Assembly (NCBI GenBank): GCA_030695565.1 | Contig: JAUYRZ010000029.1 | Span: 62,001-126,000 of the forward strand | Reading direction: 5' to 3' | Source of the DNA: Archangium sp. | GTDB taxonomy: Bacteria > Myxococcota > Myxococcia > Myxococcales > Myxococcaceae | DNA: 64,000 nucleotides | Shown: piece by piece, positions 35,816-45,300 of the stretch | How positions within the stretch are numbered: the first letter of the stretch is position 1 | Layout: each line of letters opens with the position of its first letter | Notes under the pieces: generated by a model | What the model was told of the DNA's origin: nothing | Databases searched by the model: none | Seen by the model: the letters and a program-made list of their open reading frames with translations, nothing else | Made by a program: the position numbers and the translations under genes

Positions 35816-38800
35816 ATGACCTTCGAGACGCGCGCAGCGCTGTTCGCGTGGCTCGAGGCGCACGGCCTGACGCACGTCGCGCGGTTCAATCTCGAGGCGG
35901 TCGCGCCGGGCATCGATCCTTCGTTGTGGAAGCAGCTGCGTGCGCTCGGTGCGCGCCGCCGGCTGACGGATCTCGGCTGCGAGGAGTCGATCGCGCGCTC
36001 GAAGGAGTGGCTGGCGCCTTCGCCGCTCAGGGACGTGTTGCCGGGGGTGGTGGCCGCGTTCATCGAGAACGAGAAGGTCGCCGCTGAACGCGCGCGCACG
36101 GAGGTGGCTGAGCGAATCGCGCTCCCGACCTCACTCGGGGGGAACGGTGTGCACGCGCGGCTGCTCGAGCTGCGCCAACGCGTTCCCGATTCGGTCGCGC
36201 CTCGGGTGAACGAAGCGCTGCGGGTCGAGGACCTCACACTCGAACGCGCCCTGCCCGGCTTCCGTTTCAAAGACCTGCTCCCCACCGAGCAGGCGCTGCG
36301 ATCGGGTGGCGGCTTCGGGCGCGCCGAAGTGAAGCTCACGCTGCTCGACGGTGCCCTGCGCTTCGACTGCACGTGCGGCATGAGTCCGTGCGTGCACGTG
36401 CTCGCGGCGATCGACACGGCGCTGGTGTGGCTGCGCTCTGCTCCCGCCAAAGATCTCGAAGAGCTCGCCCGCCCGGCCTGGCAACGGACGCTGGCGAAGC
36501 TCGATGCAGCGCTCGCCACCAGCACACCCGTGGTTACCGGCGCTGAGGTGCAGTGGCGCCTGCAAATCACCGAAGAGATCCGGGTCTGCGCGTGGGTCGG
36601 TGACCGCGCGGTCACCCGCAAGGAGCTGCTGCACTTCGCGCTGCCGCTCCTCGACTCGCACCTGGCGCCGCTGCTGCCGGATGACGACGAGCCGGCCTCT
36701 CGTGCGCTGCTGGAGGGGCTCATCGATCATCCCCGCGCCGTGCTGGACCGCGCACCTGAGCTCGCCGTGCGCATCGAGCGGGCGCAGGTCGGGCTGGTCG
36801 CAGAAGAGCGGCTGGGCTCGGTGAGGGTGAGTGCGGGGCTGGAAGGTGCTGCGCTCCCGCCGTACCTCGCAGATCGCGTTCGCCGCGCTGAACCCGAGGA
36901 GCTGATCTTTCTCTGGGATGAAGGGCCACGCCAGCTGACCCTGCTCGACGTGAAGCCAGAGCTGCGTGAGCTGCTCGGCGTGCTGCAGAAGGAAAACGCG
37001 GTCTTCCCGCCCGAGAGTCACGGCGCGTTGCTCGAGTCGCTCTCCAAGTGGGCGCAGCGGCTGCCCGTCGCGATGCCGCGCAGCGTGCTCGGTGAGTCGG
37101 TGCCTCCCACCCTGCTCGCGGTGCTCCGGCTCGAGGCGCGGCCCAAAGGCGCGGTCGAGCTCGAGGTGCGGATTCGTGCACTGCCCGATGCGGCCGCGAT
37201 GCTGCCGGGCAGCGGGCCTCGTGACGTGCATCTGCGCCGCGGGGAGAAGGCGGTGCATGCGGTTCGTGATCTCAAAGCCGAGGTCGCCTTCGCAGAAGCG
37301 CTCTGCAACGAGCTGCCGCTGTCGAAGGCAGAAGTGCTCGAGGACTTCCCGTTTCACTTCCGCTTCGAGCACGCCGAAGACGCATTGACGCTGGTCGATG
37401 CGTCTGCACGCCGAAGCATCGCTCCCGAGTTGGAGTGGGTAGGCACGCCGCTGCGCAGTCTGGGCGGCACCGGGCCGCGTGCGCTCAAGGTGACGGTGAA
37501 GAATGACCTCGAGTGGTTCGGGGTGTTGGGTTCGCTCAGCGTCGAAGGTGAACGGGTCGAGCTCGCGCGGCTGCTCGATGCGGCGCGCAGGAAGTCGCGT
37601 TGGGTGCAGGTCGAGGCGCACACGTACGTCGAGCTGAACGAAGTGCTCCGGCGTCACCTCGAGCGGGTGGCGGATCACGTGCACGTGACGAAGCAGGGGC
37701 TGCTGGTCGGCCCTGCTGCGACGGAAGCGCTCAAGTCGCTCGAGGCGGCAGGCGCCACGCTCGAGGCGGACGCTGCGTGGGAGAAGCTGGCTGATCGCAT
37801 CGAGGGTGCACGCAAGCTCGAGCCGAAGCTCCCGCGCGGGCTCAAGGCGAAGCTGCGGCCGTACCAGCTCGAGGGCTACCAGTGGCTCTCGCGCCTGGCG
37901 GCGATGGGTGCAGGCGCCGTGCTGGCCGACGACATGGGCCTGGGCAAGACGGTGCAGGCGCTGACGTTGTTGCTCTCTCGCGCCTCGGAGGGCCCTGCGC
38001 TCGTGGTGGCGCCCACGTCGGTCGCCTTCAACTGGAAAGAAGAGGCCGAGCGGTTTGCGCCCTCGTTGAAGCTGCACCTCTACGCCGACCTCGACGATCG
38101 CGCGCAGAGGCTGGGGCCTGGTGACGTGCTGGTGATGAGCTACGGGTTGCTGGTGCGCGACGCGAAGCAGCTGGCGAGCCGCCAGTTCGCCACCGTCGTC
38201 TTCGACGAAGCGCAGAACCTCAAGAACGCACACACGCAGCGGTTCCTCGCCGCGAAGGCGCTCAAGGCCGAGTTCCGCGTAGCGCTCTCAGGCACGCCCA
38301 TCGAGAACCACCTGGGTGAACTCTGGGCGCTCTTCGCGTTGGTCTTCCCTCCGCTGCTCTCGAACTGGGAATCGTTCCGCGCGCGTTTCGCCATTCCCAT
38401 CGAGACGCAGACCGATCCGACGGCTGCGCCCGCGCTCGGCCGCATTCTCGAGCCGTTCCTCTTGCGGCGGACGAAAGCAGAGGTCGAGACCGAGCTGCCG
38501 TTGCGTACCGAGGTGCGCGTGCCGGTGGTGCTCTCCACCCCCGAATGGGAGCTGTACGAAGACACCCGCCTGGCTGCGCTGTCCGATCTCGAGACTCCAA
38601 AGAGAGTGATGAAGGATCAGGAGCGCCGGGTGCAGGTGCTCGCGCTCCTCACGCGGCTTCGCCTGGTCGCCTCCCATCCGCGGCTGCACGTGGAGAACTC
38701 GCAGATCGTCTCCTCGAAGCTGAGCCGGCTGCTCGAGCTCATCGACGAGCTGCGCGCAGAAGGTCAGCGGGCGTTGGTGTTCAGTCAGTTCACCTCGCAC

Positions 38801-39238
38801 CTCGCGCTGGTGCGGGAAGCACTCGACGAACGCCGCATCGGCTACGTGGAGCTCGACGGCAGCACGCCGCGCAAGGTGCGCACGGAGCGCGTGCGCGAGT
38901 TTCAGGACGGCAATGCGCCGATCTTCCTGCTCTCGCTCAAGGCGGGCGGCGTGGGGTTGAACCTCACCGCGGCGACGAACGTGATCCACCTCGACCCCTG
39001 GTGGAATCCGGCCGTGGAAGATCAAGCCTCCGATCGCGCTCACCGGCTCGGGCAGAAACGGCCGGTCACCATCTACCGGCTGATCGCGATGGGTACCGTC
39101 GAGGAGCAGATGCTCACGCTGCACGAGCGCAAGCGCGCGCTGATCGCCGGCGTGCTGAGCGGCAAGAGCCAGGCAGGCAAGCTGGGTACCGATCAGCTCA
39201 TCGCCTTGTTGCGCGCTTCTCCAGCCACGAGCGAATGA
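35816..39238 (+). CDS. SNF2-family ATPase with SWIM zinc finger
   Basis: A 1140-residue DNA-dependent ATPase of the SNF2/Rad54-like type. A SWIM domain (CTCGMSPCVHVLAAID, about residues 183-198) is followed by a long middle region. The helicase core then shows ADDMGLGKTVQALTLLL (Walker A, about 702), VFDEAQNLKNA (DEAx, about 796), LSGTPIENHLGELW, and in the second lobe VFSQFTSHLALVREAL and ASDRAHRLGQKRPVTIYR. Bacterial relatives are of uncertain role in transcription or repair. The C-terminus overlaps the convergent doxX gene by 41 nt. Confidence 0.9.
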   Translation: MTFETRAALFAWLEAHGLTHVARFNLEAVAPGIDPSLWKQLRALGARRRLTDLGCEESIARSKEWLAPSPLRDVLPGVVAAFIENEKVAAERARTEVAERIALPTSLGGNGVHARLLELRQRVPDSVAPRVNEALRVEDLTLERALPGFRFKDLLPTEQALRSGGGFGRAEVKLTLLDGALRFDCTCGMSPCVHVLAAIDTALVWLRSAPAKDLEELARPAWQRTLAKLDAALATSTPVVTGAEVQWRLQITEEIRVCAWVGDRAVTRKELLHFALPLLDSHLAPLLPDDDEPASRALLEGLIDHPRAVLDRAPELAVRIERAQVGLVAEERLGSVRVSAGLEGAALPPYLADRVRRAEPEELIFLWDEGPRQLTLLDVKPELRELLGVLQKENAVFPPESHGALLESLSKWAQRLPVAMPRSVLGESVPPTLLAVLRLEARPKGAVELEVRIRALPDAAAMLPGSGPRDVHLRRGEKAVHAVRDLKAEVAFAEALCNELPLSKAEVLEDFPFHFRFEHAEDALTLVDASARRSIAPELEWVGTPLRSLGGTGPRALKVTVKNDLEWFGVLGSLSVEGERVELARLLDAARRKSRWVQVEAHTYVELNEVLRRHLERVADHVHVTKQGLLVGPAATEALKSLEAAGATLEADAAWEKLADRIEGARKLEPKLPRGLKAKLRPYQLEGYQWLSRLAAMGAGAVLADDMGLGKTVQALTLLLSRASEGPALVVAPTSVAFNWKEEAERFAPSLKLHLYADLDDRAQRLGPGDVLVMSYGLLVRDAKQLASRQFATVVFDEAQNLKNAHTQRFLAAKALKAEFRVALSGTPIENHLGELWALFALVFPPLLSNWESFRARFAIPIETQTDPTAAPALGRILEPFLLRRTKAEVETELPLRTEVRVPVVLSTPEWELYEDTRLAALSDLETPKRVMKDQERRVQVLALLTRLRLVASHPRLHVENSQIVSSKLSRLLELIDELRAEGQRALVFSQFTSHLALVREALDERRIGYVELDGSTPRKVRTERVREFQDGNAPIFLLSLKAGGVGLNLTAATNVIHLDPWWNPAVEDQASDRAHRLGQKRPVTIYRLIAMGTVEEQMLTLHERKRALIAGVLSGKSQAGKLGTDQLIALLRASPATSE

Positions 39239-39632
39239 GCGCGTCGATCGAGAGCCGCCCCGGTCCACCCAACAACACCAGCACCGAGATGCAGCAGTAG
39301 AGCGCGGCGAGCTCCCACTTTCCGAACGGGTCTCCCTTCGACACGTGGAACTGCACCGCGACCAGCATGGTGCAGATGATGCCGAACGAGGCGATCACGG
39401 AGAGCAGACCGACCGCCAGGCCCAGCCCACCGAAGAACTCGGCGAAGGCCGCGAGGAACTGGAAGATCGCAGGCGGCGGGTTCTCGGCCTTGTCGAGCCA
39501 GTGAAACGGATCCTGGATCTTGCCCCAGCCGTGGCTGGCCATCGAGAGGCCGGCAAAGACGCGCAACAGCAGCAGGCCCACCGAGGCCGGCGTGGTGGGA
39601 GGTGGTGGAAAAATCATCGTGCTGAAATTCAT
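39198..39632 (-). CDS. DoxX-family membrane protein
   Basis: A 144-residue integral membrane protein with four predicted helices. It has GLLLLRVFAGLSMASHGWGK, FQFLAAFAEFFGGLGLAVGL, the MLVAVQFHVSKGDPFGKWE loop and ALYCCISVLVLLGGPGRLSID. This is the DoxX/DoxD-like pattern, often linked to thiol or quinone redox. ATG 39632 is preferred, as the longer frame has a non-hydrophobic extension. The 3' end overlaps the SNF2 gene tail in antisense. Confidence 0.85.
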   Translation of the reverse strand: MNFSTMIFPPPPTTPASVGLLLLRVFAGLSMASHGWGKIQDPFHWLDKAENPPPAIFQFLAAFAEFFGGLGLAVGLLSVIASFGIICTMLVAVQFHVSKGDPFGKWELAALYCCISVLVLLGGPGRLSIDALIRSWLEKRATRR

Positions 39633-39719
39633 GAGCGCCGCTCTTACTCGGCGTTCTGCCCCGATGCCCTGCCCACTCGGTTGAGACGGGGCCCACGCGC
39701 GGTGGCATCCTCCGGGGCG

Positions 39720-40610
39720 ATGAGCGACACCCTGTCGGACACGCTGCAACACGAGGTGGCGAAGAAGCCTGCTTCAGCGGAGCAGCCCCAGGCGACGGTG
39801 GTGGTGGTGCAGGGCTCTGAGGCCGACCTCGGGGCACACGCGCGGGTGCTGGCACGTGCCGTCATCGGGCGCGATCCCGCAGCTGAGCTGTCGCTGACGG
39901 ATCCCAGCGCTTCGAAGCAGCACGCGGCGATCGAGGCCCTCGATGACGGCACCTACCTGTTGCACGACCTCGGCTCGAAGAACGGCACCCTGGTCGACGG
40001 CAAGCCGGTGAGCACCCCGTTCCCACTTCGTGATGGCGACAAGATCGCGATCGCCGGCACCGTGTGCCGCTTCGTGCTGGCCGACGCGATCGACGCTGCT
40101 TTTCACGCGCAGGTCGACGCGATGCTCTCGACCGATGCGCTCACCGGCCTGCTCGCGTATCGCCGCTTCGATGCCGCGCTCGATGAAGCGCTCCGCACCG
40201 CGCAGGCCACCGGCACGCCGCTGACCTTGCTGGTGCTCGACCTCGATGGGCTCAAGGCGATCAACGACGCGCATGGGCACGCGATGGGGGCGTTCACCAT
40301 CGGCCGCGTGGGGCGCTTGTTGGCCGAGGTGCTGGGCGCGGCTGGTGTGGCGACGCGTTTTGGCGGCGATGAGTTCGTCGCGTTTCTGCCGGGGCTCCCA
40401 CGCGACGCGGGCCTGATGCTCGCGGAGGAGCTTCGGTCACGCGTCGAAAGAGAGAAGTTCCTGCGGGCGGGACGCACGGCCGACGTGACGGTCAGCATCG
40501 GCGTCGCCTGCTATCCCGAGCGGGCCCGGGAGCGGAAGGCGCTCTTCGAGGCTGCGGATCGCGCGCTGTATCGGGCCAAGGCCAGAGGGAAGAACCAGGT
40601 CGCCTCGTGA
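39720..40610 (+). CDS. FHA-GGDEF diguanylate cyclase
   Basis: A 296-residue soluble protein. The N-terminal FHA domain (about 48-115) has VIGRDPAAELSLTDPSASKQH and LHDLGSKNGTLVDGK, which bind phosphothreonine. The C-terminal GGDEF domain (about 135-296) has LDLDGLKAINDAHGHAMG and RFGGDEFVAFL, intact for c-di-GMP synthesis. The RxxD inhibitory site normally just before GGDEF is absent, so there should be no product feedback. FHA suggests control by a Ser/Thr kinase; a PEGA kinase lies about 14 kb away but no direct link is shown. Confidence 0.88.
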   Translation: MSDTLSDTLQHEVAKKPASAEQPQATVVVVQGSEADLGAHARVLARAVIGRDPAAELSLTDPSASKQHAAIEALDDGTYLLHDLGSKNGTLVDGKPVSTPFPLRDGDKIAIAGTVCRFVLADAIDAAFHAQVDAMLSTDALTGLLAYRRFDAALDEALRTAQATGTPLTLLVLDLDGLKAINDAHGHAMGAFTIGRVGRLLAEVLGAAGVATRFGGDEFVAFLPGLPRDAGLMLAEELRSRVEREKFLRAGRTADVTVSIGVACYPERARERKALFEAADRALYRAKARGKNQVAS

Positions 40611-40677
40611 CCTCGAGATGAACGGTCAGTGAGTGTTCTCTCGACTTCGCCCGGGATGAACGGTGGAGTGAGCCACG

Positions 40678-42324
40678 ATGTTGAAAGTGATTCCCCTCGG
40701 GGGCCTGGGCGAAGTCGGCATGAACACCATGGTCCTCGAGCACGCAGGTGAACGCGTGCTGATCGACTGCGGCCTGATGTTCCCCCGCGGAGACCAGCCC
40801 GGTGTCGATGTGGTGCTCCCTGACTTCACGTGGCTCAAGGCCGCCGCCGACTCGCTCAAGGCGATCGTGCTCACGCACGCGCACGAAGATCACATCGGCG
40901 CGCTCCAGTGGCTGCTGCGTGAAGTGAACGTGCCGGTGTACGGCACCGGCTTCACGCTCGCGATGGCCCGGCACCGGCTCACCGAAGCGGGCATCACCGG
41001 CGACCTGCGCGAGATGGCGCCGCGCTCGCAGTTCAAGGTGGGCGAGTCGTTCACCATCGAGCCGCTGCGGGTCTCTCACTCCGTGCCCGATGCGGTGGGC
41101 TTGATGGTGAAGACGCCCGTGGCCACGGCGATCCACACCGGCGACTTCAAGCTCGACGGCATGCCCATCGACGGCGAGCTCACCGATCTCGAGCGCATGG
41201 GCGAGCTCGGAGAAGAAGGCGTGTCGGTGCTGCTCTCCGACTCCACCAACTCGGAGGTTCCAGGGTGGACGGGCAGCGAGCGCGTGGTGAAGGAGACCTT
41301 CGAGCGGCTCTTCGGCAACATCAAGGGCCGCATCGTGATCGCCATGTTCGGCTCGCACCTGCACCGGGTGCGTCACGCCATCGAGCTCGCGCGTCAGTTC
41401 GGGCGCCGCGTCTTGCTGCTGGGGCGCAGTCTTCAGCGCAACGTGGAGCTGGCGCAGTCGGTCGGCATTCTCGAGCAGTACAAAGACGTGCTGGTGCCCT
41501 TCGAGGCGGCCGCGATGATCCCCGGCTCGCAGCTGCTGATCCTCTGCACCGGTGCGCAGGCAGAACCCCGCGCTGCGCTCCAGATGATGCTCAACCCCGA
41601 GCCCGGCCCGCTGCGGCTCGAGCCGACGGACACGGTCATCTTGAGTTCGCGCACCATTCCGGGAAACGAGTCAGGGGTGAGCGGGCTCATCAACCGGCTG
41701 CTCGCGCGTGGGGTGCGGGTGATCACCGCCACGCAGGAGCCGGGCATTCACGTCTCCGGCCACGCCTCACGCGATGAACAGCGGCGCGTGCTCGAGGTGG
41801 TGAAGCCGAAGCACTTCGTGCCGATTCACGGTGAGCTGCGTCACCTGCACGGCCACCTCGCGCTGGCGAAAGAGGTCGGGCTCAAAGACGACCAGCTCTT
41901 CCTCGCGGCCGATGGTGACGTGATCGGCTTCGACGAGTCGGGCGCGCGCACCATGGGCCGGGTGCCCGCGGGCCGGCACCTGATGCGTCGTGAAGGCGTG
42001 GCGCCGGTGAGCGAGGCCGCGCTGCAAGAGCGGCGGTATCTGGCCGAGTCGGGCCTGGTCATCGCGGTGGTGGTGCTCCAGCTGGGCTCGGGGCGGATCC
42101 TCAACGGGCCGGTGCTTCAGCCGCAGGCGCTGCAGGGCGATGAGCTGGCAGCGCTGCCTCTGGCGACCGAGAACGCGCGCACCGTTCTCAATCAACTCTC
42201 CGAAGCGATGCGTTGTGATGACGCCCGCGTGCGGGAAGAGATCGTTCGCGGGGTGCGGCGCGTCTTCAAACAACTGCTGGGTACCCGCCCTACGGTGGTG
42301 CCCATCGTGGTTCGCCTGCCCTGA
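40678..42324 (+). CDS. rnj: Ribonuclease J
   Basis: A metallo-beta-lactamase-fold 5'-to-3' exo- and endoribonuclease central to mRNA decay and rRNA maturation in many bacteria. The 548-residue product has LTHAHEDHIGALQW (the His motif, about 66-72), then VSHSVPDAVGL, HTGDFKLDG, SDSTNSEVPGWT and GRSLQRNVE in the beta-CASP part. It also has LSSRTIPGNESGV, HVSGHASRDEQR and PKHFVPIHGELRHL. RNase J is typical of myxobacteria, which also have RNase E. The start ATG 40678 lies after a short leader; no partner gene is in the same operon. Confidence 0.92.
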   Translation: MLKVIPLGGLGEVGMNTMVLEHAGERVLIDCGLMFPRGDQPGVDVVLPDFTWLKAAADSLKAIVLTHAHEDHIGALQWLLREVNVPVYGTGFTLAMARHRLTEAGITGDLREMAPRSQFKVGESFTIEPLRVSHSVPDAVGLMVKTPVATAIHTGDFKLDGMPIDGELTDLERMGELGEEGVSVLLSDSTNSEVPGWTGSERVVKETFERLFGNIKGRIVIAMFGSHLHRVRHAIELARQFGRRVLLLGRSLQRNVELAQSVGILEQYKDVLVPFEAAAMIPGSQLLILCTGAQAEPRAALQMMLNPEPGPLRLEPTDTVILSSRTIPGNESGVSGLINRLLARGVRVITATQEPGIHVSGHASRDEQRRVLEVVKPKHFVPIHGELRHLHGHLALAKEVGLKDDQLFLAADGDVIGFDESGARTMGRVPAGRHLMRREGVAPVSEAALQERRYLAESGLVIAVVVLQLGSGRILNGPVLQPQALQGDELAALPLATENARTVLNQLSEAMRCDDARVREEIVRGVRRVFKQLLGTRPTVVPIVVRLP

Positions 42325-42393
42325 CCGCAACTTCTGCCGGGGTGGCCTTGCCTGCGTATGGGCAGTGCGGCGCCACCGACGGCGGGCCGTAGG

Positions 42394-45300
42394 TCACGAG
42401 CGTTTGCGGCGCCGCAGCAGCACCCACACCACCATCGGCAGCAGCCCTTCGATGGGCACCGCAGCGCACGACGCACCACCACCCCTGAAGAACAACGAGT
42501 AGTCCGCCTTCACCAGCCACGTGGAGCTCGTCTCCGTCACGTTGCCCGCTGAGTCGGTGCCCCGAACGACGACCGTGTGTTCCCCCGGCGGCAGGCCGTT
42601 CAAGCTGAGCGGGTTGGTGCACGACACGAACGCTCCGCCATCCACGCTGCACTCGTAGGTGGTGTTCGGCTCGATCGGCCACGTCACGGTGGTGTTGGGC
42701 GTGTCGTTCTCCGGCTCCGGCTGGACGACCGGCGGCGTCGTATCGATGGTGACCTGGTGCGGCGCCGAGCGCGGGCTCTCCACGCCGCCATCGCTCGAGG
42801 TCGCGGTGAACGAGTGCACACCTTCGCTCAGTGAGCTCGCCTCGCACGACCAGGCGCCGCTCGCGTCAGCCACGGCGCGGCAGATCACCACTTCACCTTC
42901 ACGCACCACGATCGCCGAGCCCGGCTGTGCGGTGCCCGTGATGGTGGGCGTGGCATCCGAGAGCGCCACGCTCGACGACGGCCCGGTGATGACCGGCGCT
43001 GGCGGCGTCATCGCGATGACCGTGAACGTGCTCACCGGTGACGACGGCGAGACATTGCCCGCGGGGTCCGTCGCGGTGGCCGTGACCTGGTGCATGCCGC
43101 GGGGCAACGACGTCGTCGCCTCGCAGGAGTAGGCGCCCGCGCTGTTGGCGACGGCCACGCAGACCACCATGCCATCGACGCTCACCGTGACCGTGCTCCC
43201 CGGTTCGGCGCTGCCCTCGAAACGCGGCGTGGTGTCGGTGCTGCTGCTGCCGTTGGCCGGCCCCGTGACGCTGGGCGCGGGAGGCGGCGTGCGGTCGACC
43301 GTGAACGGCACCGGCGCGCTGGGCTGCGACACGTTGCCAGCCACATCGGTCGCGATCGCGGTCACCTGGTGAGCGCCCATGCTCAACGGTGCAGGCGGCA
43401 CGCAGCTCCACTGACCTGCCGCGTTCGCGAGGGTCACGCAGACGGCAGCGCCATCGACCTTCACCTCGACGCGCGCGCCCGGTTCGGCCGTGCCGCTGAG
43501 GGTGGGCAGAACACCGGTGAGCGCGTTCGGAGCCGGCGTCACGATGACCGGACTTGCCGGAGCGACGGTGTCGACGATGAACGAGACCGGCGTCGCAGTG
43601 GTGTTCGAGCCCTGCTCCCGAGCGGTCACGGCGTGTGGGCCCTCGGGGAGCGGCGTTCCCGGAGCGCAGCTCCACGCGCCACTGGCGGTCGCGGTCGCCG
43701 TGCAAACGACGGCGCCATCGACGAGCACTTCGACGGTCGCGCCCGGCGTGCTGGTGCCGGAGATGAGCGGCGTCGCGTCGTTCGTGCTCGAGCCCGGCGC
43801 CGGCGTGAGCACACTGGGCGTGTTGCTGGGCCCGGTGATGGTGAAGTTCGACGCGGCCGAAGGCGCCGAGGTATTGCCCGCGCGATCCGTCGAGGTCGCG
43901 GTCACCACGTGCATGCTCAGCGTGAGCGGCGAGGTCGGCGTGAAGCTCCACCGGCCGTCGACATCGACCGCTGCCGTACCTGCCTGCAGGCCATCGATGA
44001 ACACCGCGACCGTGGAGAGCGGCTCGGCCGTGCCGCTGACTTCCGGCCGGGTCTCCGAGGTCGAGCTGCCATCCACCGGGCGGCTCACCACCGGGCTCGA
44101 AGGCGCGATGGTGTCGACGCGGAACGAGCTGGTGTTCGAGGTGTTGCCGGTAGTCTGCGCCACAGCGGCGTGAGGGCCGTCGGTCAGTGAAGTGGCGGCG
44201 GTGCAAGCCCAGGCGCCGCTCGAATTGGCGGTGGCCACACAGACCGGAGCGCCATCGACGAGCACGGTGACGCTGTCGCCCGGAGCTGCCGTACCCGTGA
44301 AGGTCGGCCGCGCGGTGGAGAGCGCAGCGTTGTCACCCGGCGTGCTGAGCACCGGCGTGGAGGCGGTCGCGGTGATGACGGTGAAGGTGTTGGTGTTCGA
44401 TGGCAACGACACGTTGCCCGCGGCATCGGTGCTGCGCGCGCTGACGACATGAGAACCCACGCTCAAGGGCGTGGTGGAGGTGAAGGTCCAGCTCCCGTCG
44501 GCAGCGACGGTGGTGGTGCCGATGACCTGGCCATCCACGGTGATGCTCACCGTCGCGCCCGGCTCGCCCGTGCCGGTGATTACCGGCGTGGTGTCCGTGG
44601 TGGTGCTCGCGTTCGCGGGACCGGCCAGCGTGGGCGTGAGCGGCGCGCGGCCGTCGATGGTGAAGCGCGTCGGTGCACTCTCAGGAGAAGTGCCACCCAC
44701 GTTCGAGGCCGAGACGGTCGCGGTGCGCTGACCATCGGTGAGCGGTGATGACGGCGTGCACGAGAAGTCGCCCGCAGCCGTCGCGGTCGTGGTGCACACC
44801 ACGTTGCCATCCACTCGCACCGTCACGGTGCTGAGCGGCTCGGCGGTGCCGGTGAAGGCCGGCGTGGTGTCGGCGGTGAGGCTGCCCTGGGCCGGAGCGG
44901 TCAGGCTCGGCGCCGCGGGAACGAAGGGGAGCACGGTGAAGTCGTTGGTCGCCGAGGCGACCGAGCTGTTGCCCGAGGCATCGGTCGCCCGCGCGGAGAC
45001 GGTGTGCGCGCCGAGGCTGAGCATGGAGGCATCGAAGCTCCAGTCACCCGTGGCGCTCGCCGTGGCAGTACCGACCTGAGCGCCGTCGATGAACACCGCG
45101 ATGGTGGCCAACGGCTCGGCCGTCCCCGTGATGGTGGGCGTGACGTCGGTGGTGCTCGACTGAGGTGCCGGCGCGCTCACGGAAGGCGCGGAAGGCGCGG
45201 TGGTGTCGACGGTGAAGCTCGAGGTGCTCGAGCTGCCAGAAGAATTGTTCGCCGCGTCGGTCGCCGTCGCGCGGACGGTGTGCGCGCCGTCGGCGAGCGT

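Noticed and set aside
36131-38233. 700-residue minus-strand frame opposite the SNF2 gene
   Set aside because: It has shadow-like composition (His, Arg, Gln, Glu) and no motifs, while the SNF2 gene is clear.
42325-42393. Terminator between rnj and the giant surface gene
   Set aside because: Only weak short stems are seen, so none is called.
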